From: Tachypleus tridentatus
Lineage: Eukaryota; Arthropoda; Merostomata; Xiphosura; Limulidae
Assembly: GCF_004210375.1 (NCBI RefSeq)
Contig: NC_134825.1
Coordinates: forward strand, 3,410,001 to 3,474,000
DNA: 64,000 nt
Direction of reading: 5' to 3'
Within the stretch, counting starts at the first letter, position 1; every line of letters begins with the position of its first letter. The position numbers and the translations under genes were made by a program. The notes under the pieces were generated by a model, which saw only the letters and a program-made list of their open reading frames with translations, was not told the DNA's origin and did no database searches. This document shows, in pieces, positions 63,596 to 64,000 of the stretch.

Positions 63596-64000
63596 CTGAA
63601 AGTATGTTAATTGTTGTTTAAATGGTCTAACTAATGGAAAACTGTTATTTTAATTGTTTTGTTTAATAAATACAAAGTACTTGATGGTGAGAAATAGCAC
63701 ATTAATTAGATAAAAAGCTATATGATCTCAGACACAAGGTTTCATTCTCATCATGTACATATTTGTACTTATTTAAATTCTTTATAGATATAATACTTTC
63801 AATTTTCAAGTGGGTGTATCTTTAAAATATTTTGCAGTATTCAGTTAACACTTCAAGTCTTTCACACACACAAAAGATAGTATTTTGTGAAGTATTTTTA
63901 ATAAACTAAAATAAAGATGCATCCATGAATATACTGAATGTATGTGAGAAGTAGTCTGTGTGAAAAGCAGTTTTCATTTTAAAATTAAAAATACCTTTCC
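63596..64000 (-). other. TBC gene intron to the window edge
   Basis: AT-rich sequence upstream of the 63526-63595 exon. The last bases read as a possible donor on the minus strand (GGAAAG then GTATTT), so a further exon may start right at the window edge. This cannot be tested here. Confidence 0.4.

Noticed and set aside
63990..64000. Additional TBC exon at the window edge
   Set aside because: Only a GGAAAG/GTATTT donor-like sequence is visible, with no coding sequence to test.

Overview
This window is eukaryotic nuclear DNA. It is AT-rich, split by introns, and full of tandem repeats, tRNA-derived SINEs and decayed transposons, with no bacterial-style gene packing. The two SINE families, the I/Nimb-like non-LTR element and the AT-rich base composition are what I associate with chelicerate genomes, horseshoe crabs in particular. 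That assignment rests on recognition only and has not been searched.

Layout. Positions 1-24955 are one continuous satellite array with a 40-bp unit, open at the left window edge and decayed at its right edge. Positions 25.0-43.7 kb are non-coding. They hold two minisatellites (about 34 bp and 55 bp units), about 20 SINE copies from two tRNA-derived families, a large fold-back repeat at 34.4-35.3 kb, and three short dispersed sequences with a conserved hairpin core that loosely resembles a hammerhead ribozyme.

Positions 43.7-63.6 kb carry the 3' half of one host gene on the minus strand. Six exons with matching splice sites and phases encode the C-terminal part of a TBC (Rab-GAP) domain and a basic, Ser/Pro-rich tail. 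The 5' part lies beyond 64000. Its introns are loaded with repeats: a 57-bp and a 30-bp minisatellite between the second and third visible exons, and between the first and second a second 57-bp minisatellite, a DNA transposon with about 203-bp terminal inverted repeats and a broken transposase, and a 4.04-kb I-like retrotransposon. That retrotransposon has a perfect 12-bp target-site duplication but has lost internal segments and carries a nested SINE.

Nearly all long open frames outside the TBC exons are by-products of tandem repeats or fragments of mobile elements. No new cellular system is evident. The best leads are the satellite's internal organisation, the transposon and minisatellite junction, the fold-back element and the hairpin family.
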